Positions 5,196 to 5,734 of a stretch of 5,734 nucleotides of DNA are shown one piece after another. The translations under genes and the position numbers were made by a program. The notes below the pieces were generated by a model, which was given only the letters and a program-made list of their open reading frames with translations, searched no databases and was not told the DNA's origin. Position 1 is the first letter of the stretch, and the number at the start of each line of letters is the position of its first letter. Source of the DNA: an uncultured bacterium. Its GTDB lineage: Bacteria; Bacteroidota; Bacteroidia; CAILMK01. Where the stretch lies: contig CAILMK010000658.1 of the NCBI GenBank assembly GCA_903835275.1, positions 1-5,734 of the forward strand, in the 5' to 3' direction.

Positions 5196-5714
5196 ATGAA
5201 ATCATTTGCTGTATATCTTTTACTATTGGTTGCTCTATATGCCTGCCATTCTGCGCCTGCTGGAGAAACAAATTCAAAATCTATAACCAAGGACACTTCC
5301 TCTGTCACAGAAGATACCGGCGGACAATATGCAAACTATTTCGTGGTAATTGCAGATACCGGCAAAAGCTATTATTCCCTGAGAAAAGAAATGTTTCAAT
5401 TGAGCAAATCTGCTATTCTAACTATAGATACCATGGGCAGGTTGTATAACAAAACAAAAGATCTTATTGCCTTACCCGATGATGACAGTGATGAAATTTA
5501 CCGCGGAGAATATTATCCCAGAAGGTATGCATCCCAAAATATAAGTCTGGAATATTTGGAGCAATATGATAAATCAGGAAAGAAAACGATTGCCCTTGTT
5601 GCAGGTATTTATGAAAAGAAAGCAAGCGCCGATAGTCTGGTGCAAATACTAAAACCTCTCAGCAAAAAAGTGTATTCCGTCGAAGCACGGCTGTATGAAG
5701 GGTGTATGCACTAA
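5196..5714 (+). CDS. Probable lipoprotein, unknown function, faint SPOR-like repeat pattern
   Basis: 172 residues from the ATG at 5196. An upstream in-frame TTG at 5172 exists, but the ATG gives a proper signal sequence. MKSFAVYLLLLVALYAC looks like a lipoprotein signal with lipid-bearing Cys17; Tyr at -2 makes the lipobox atypical. A Ser/Thr-rich linker (about 18-43) follows, then a globular part. Two stretches, about 48-84 (YFVVIADT...LSK...RLY) and 131-167 (TIALVAGIYEKKASADSL...LSK...RLY), share a strand-helix-strand pattern with LSK and RLY in the same order. The second resembles one half of a SPOR peptidoglycan-binding domain, but the similarity is weak. The segment between is acidic, then aromatic and basic (PDDDSDE, EYYPRRY). 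The protein ends GCMH, with Cys170 the only cysteine of the mature chain besides Cys17. It lies 28 bases after the small membrane protein gene. Function not known. Confidence 0.8.
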   Translation: MKSFAVYLLLLVALYACHSAPAGETNSKSITKDTSSVTEDTGGQYANYFVVIADTGKSYYSLRKEMFQLSKSAILTIDTMGRLYNKTKDLIALPDDDSDEIYRGEYYPRRYASQNISLEYLEQYDKSGKKTIALVAGIYEKKASADSLVQILKPLSKKVYSVEARLYEGCMH

Positions 5715-5734
5715 ACTATGTTGCCGTATTTGGG

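Noticed and set aside
5718..5734. ATG followed by an open frame to the window end
   Set aside because: Only five codons are visible after the lipoprotein stop; too little to call a gene.
1..5734. CRISPR array, tRNA, rRNA, insertion sequence or phage-like element
   Set aside because: I saw no spaced identical repeats, no RNA gene signatures, no transposase motifs and no terminal inverted repeats with target duplication.

Overview
The window looks like a chromosomal piece of a member of the Bacteroidota. The evidence is two secreted proteases with C-terminal type IX secretion (T9SS) sorting domains, promoter -7 boxes of the TAnnTTTG kind, starts without clear Shine-Dalgarno sequences, and a KsgA with a GQHFL / GNFPYN motif set. 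The class is not certain; Chitinophagia or Sphingobacteriia is my best guess from the overall style of the proteins.

Layout. Positions 2-499 (+) hold the 3' end of a secreted zinc metallopeptidase of the pappalysin/cytophagalysin (M43) type, closed by a strong terminator at 522-557. A full-length tandem paralogue follows at 646-1926 (+), with signal peptide, HExxHxxGxxH zinc site, Met-turn and T9SS type A sorting domain. A very AT-rich spacer (about 23% GC) separates it from a converging minus-strand pair: ksgA/rsmA, the 16S rRNA dimethyladenosine transferase (3979 down to 3200), then a D-isomer-specific 2-hydroxyacid dehydrogenase resembling short phosphoglycerate dehydrogenases (3145 down to 2165). 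Upstream of these, also on the minus strand, is a membrane-anchored or exported thioredoxin-fold protein (4593 down to 4138) whose active site is CNIS instead of CxxC. It has its own promoter and terminator. On the right, a divergent plus-strand pair encodes a 62-residue two-helix membrane protein (4979-5167) and a 172-residue probable lipoprotein (5196-5714) that I do not recognise.

How the parts relate. The two proteases are likely exported by Sec and T9SS and act outside the cell or on its surface. KsgA and the dehydrogenase are cytoplasmic housekeeping enzymes that may be cotranscribed. The thioredoxin-like protein, the small membrane protein and the lipoprotein belong to the envelope, but nothing in the sequence ties them into one pathway.

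I see no convincing new multi-gene system. The least ordinary features are in the spacers: two unrelated degenerate tandem arrays that both have a 7-base period (3151-3185 and 4756-4783), a perfect GC-rich palindrome that fills the -33 slot of the ksgA promoter, a ksgA -7 box so close to the ATG that the mRNA may be leaderless, and a 15-bp palindrome over a candidate protease promoter.
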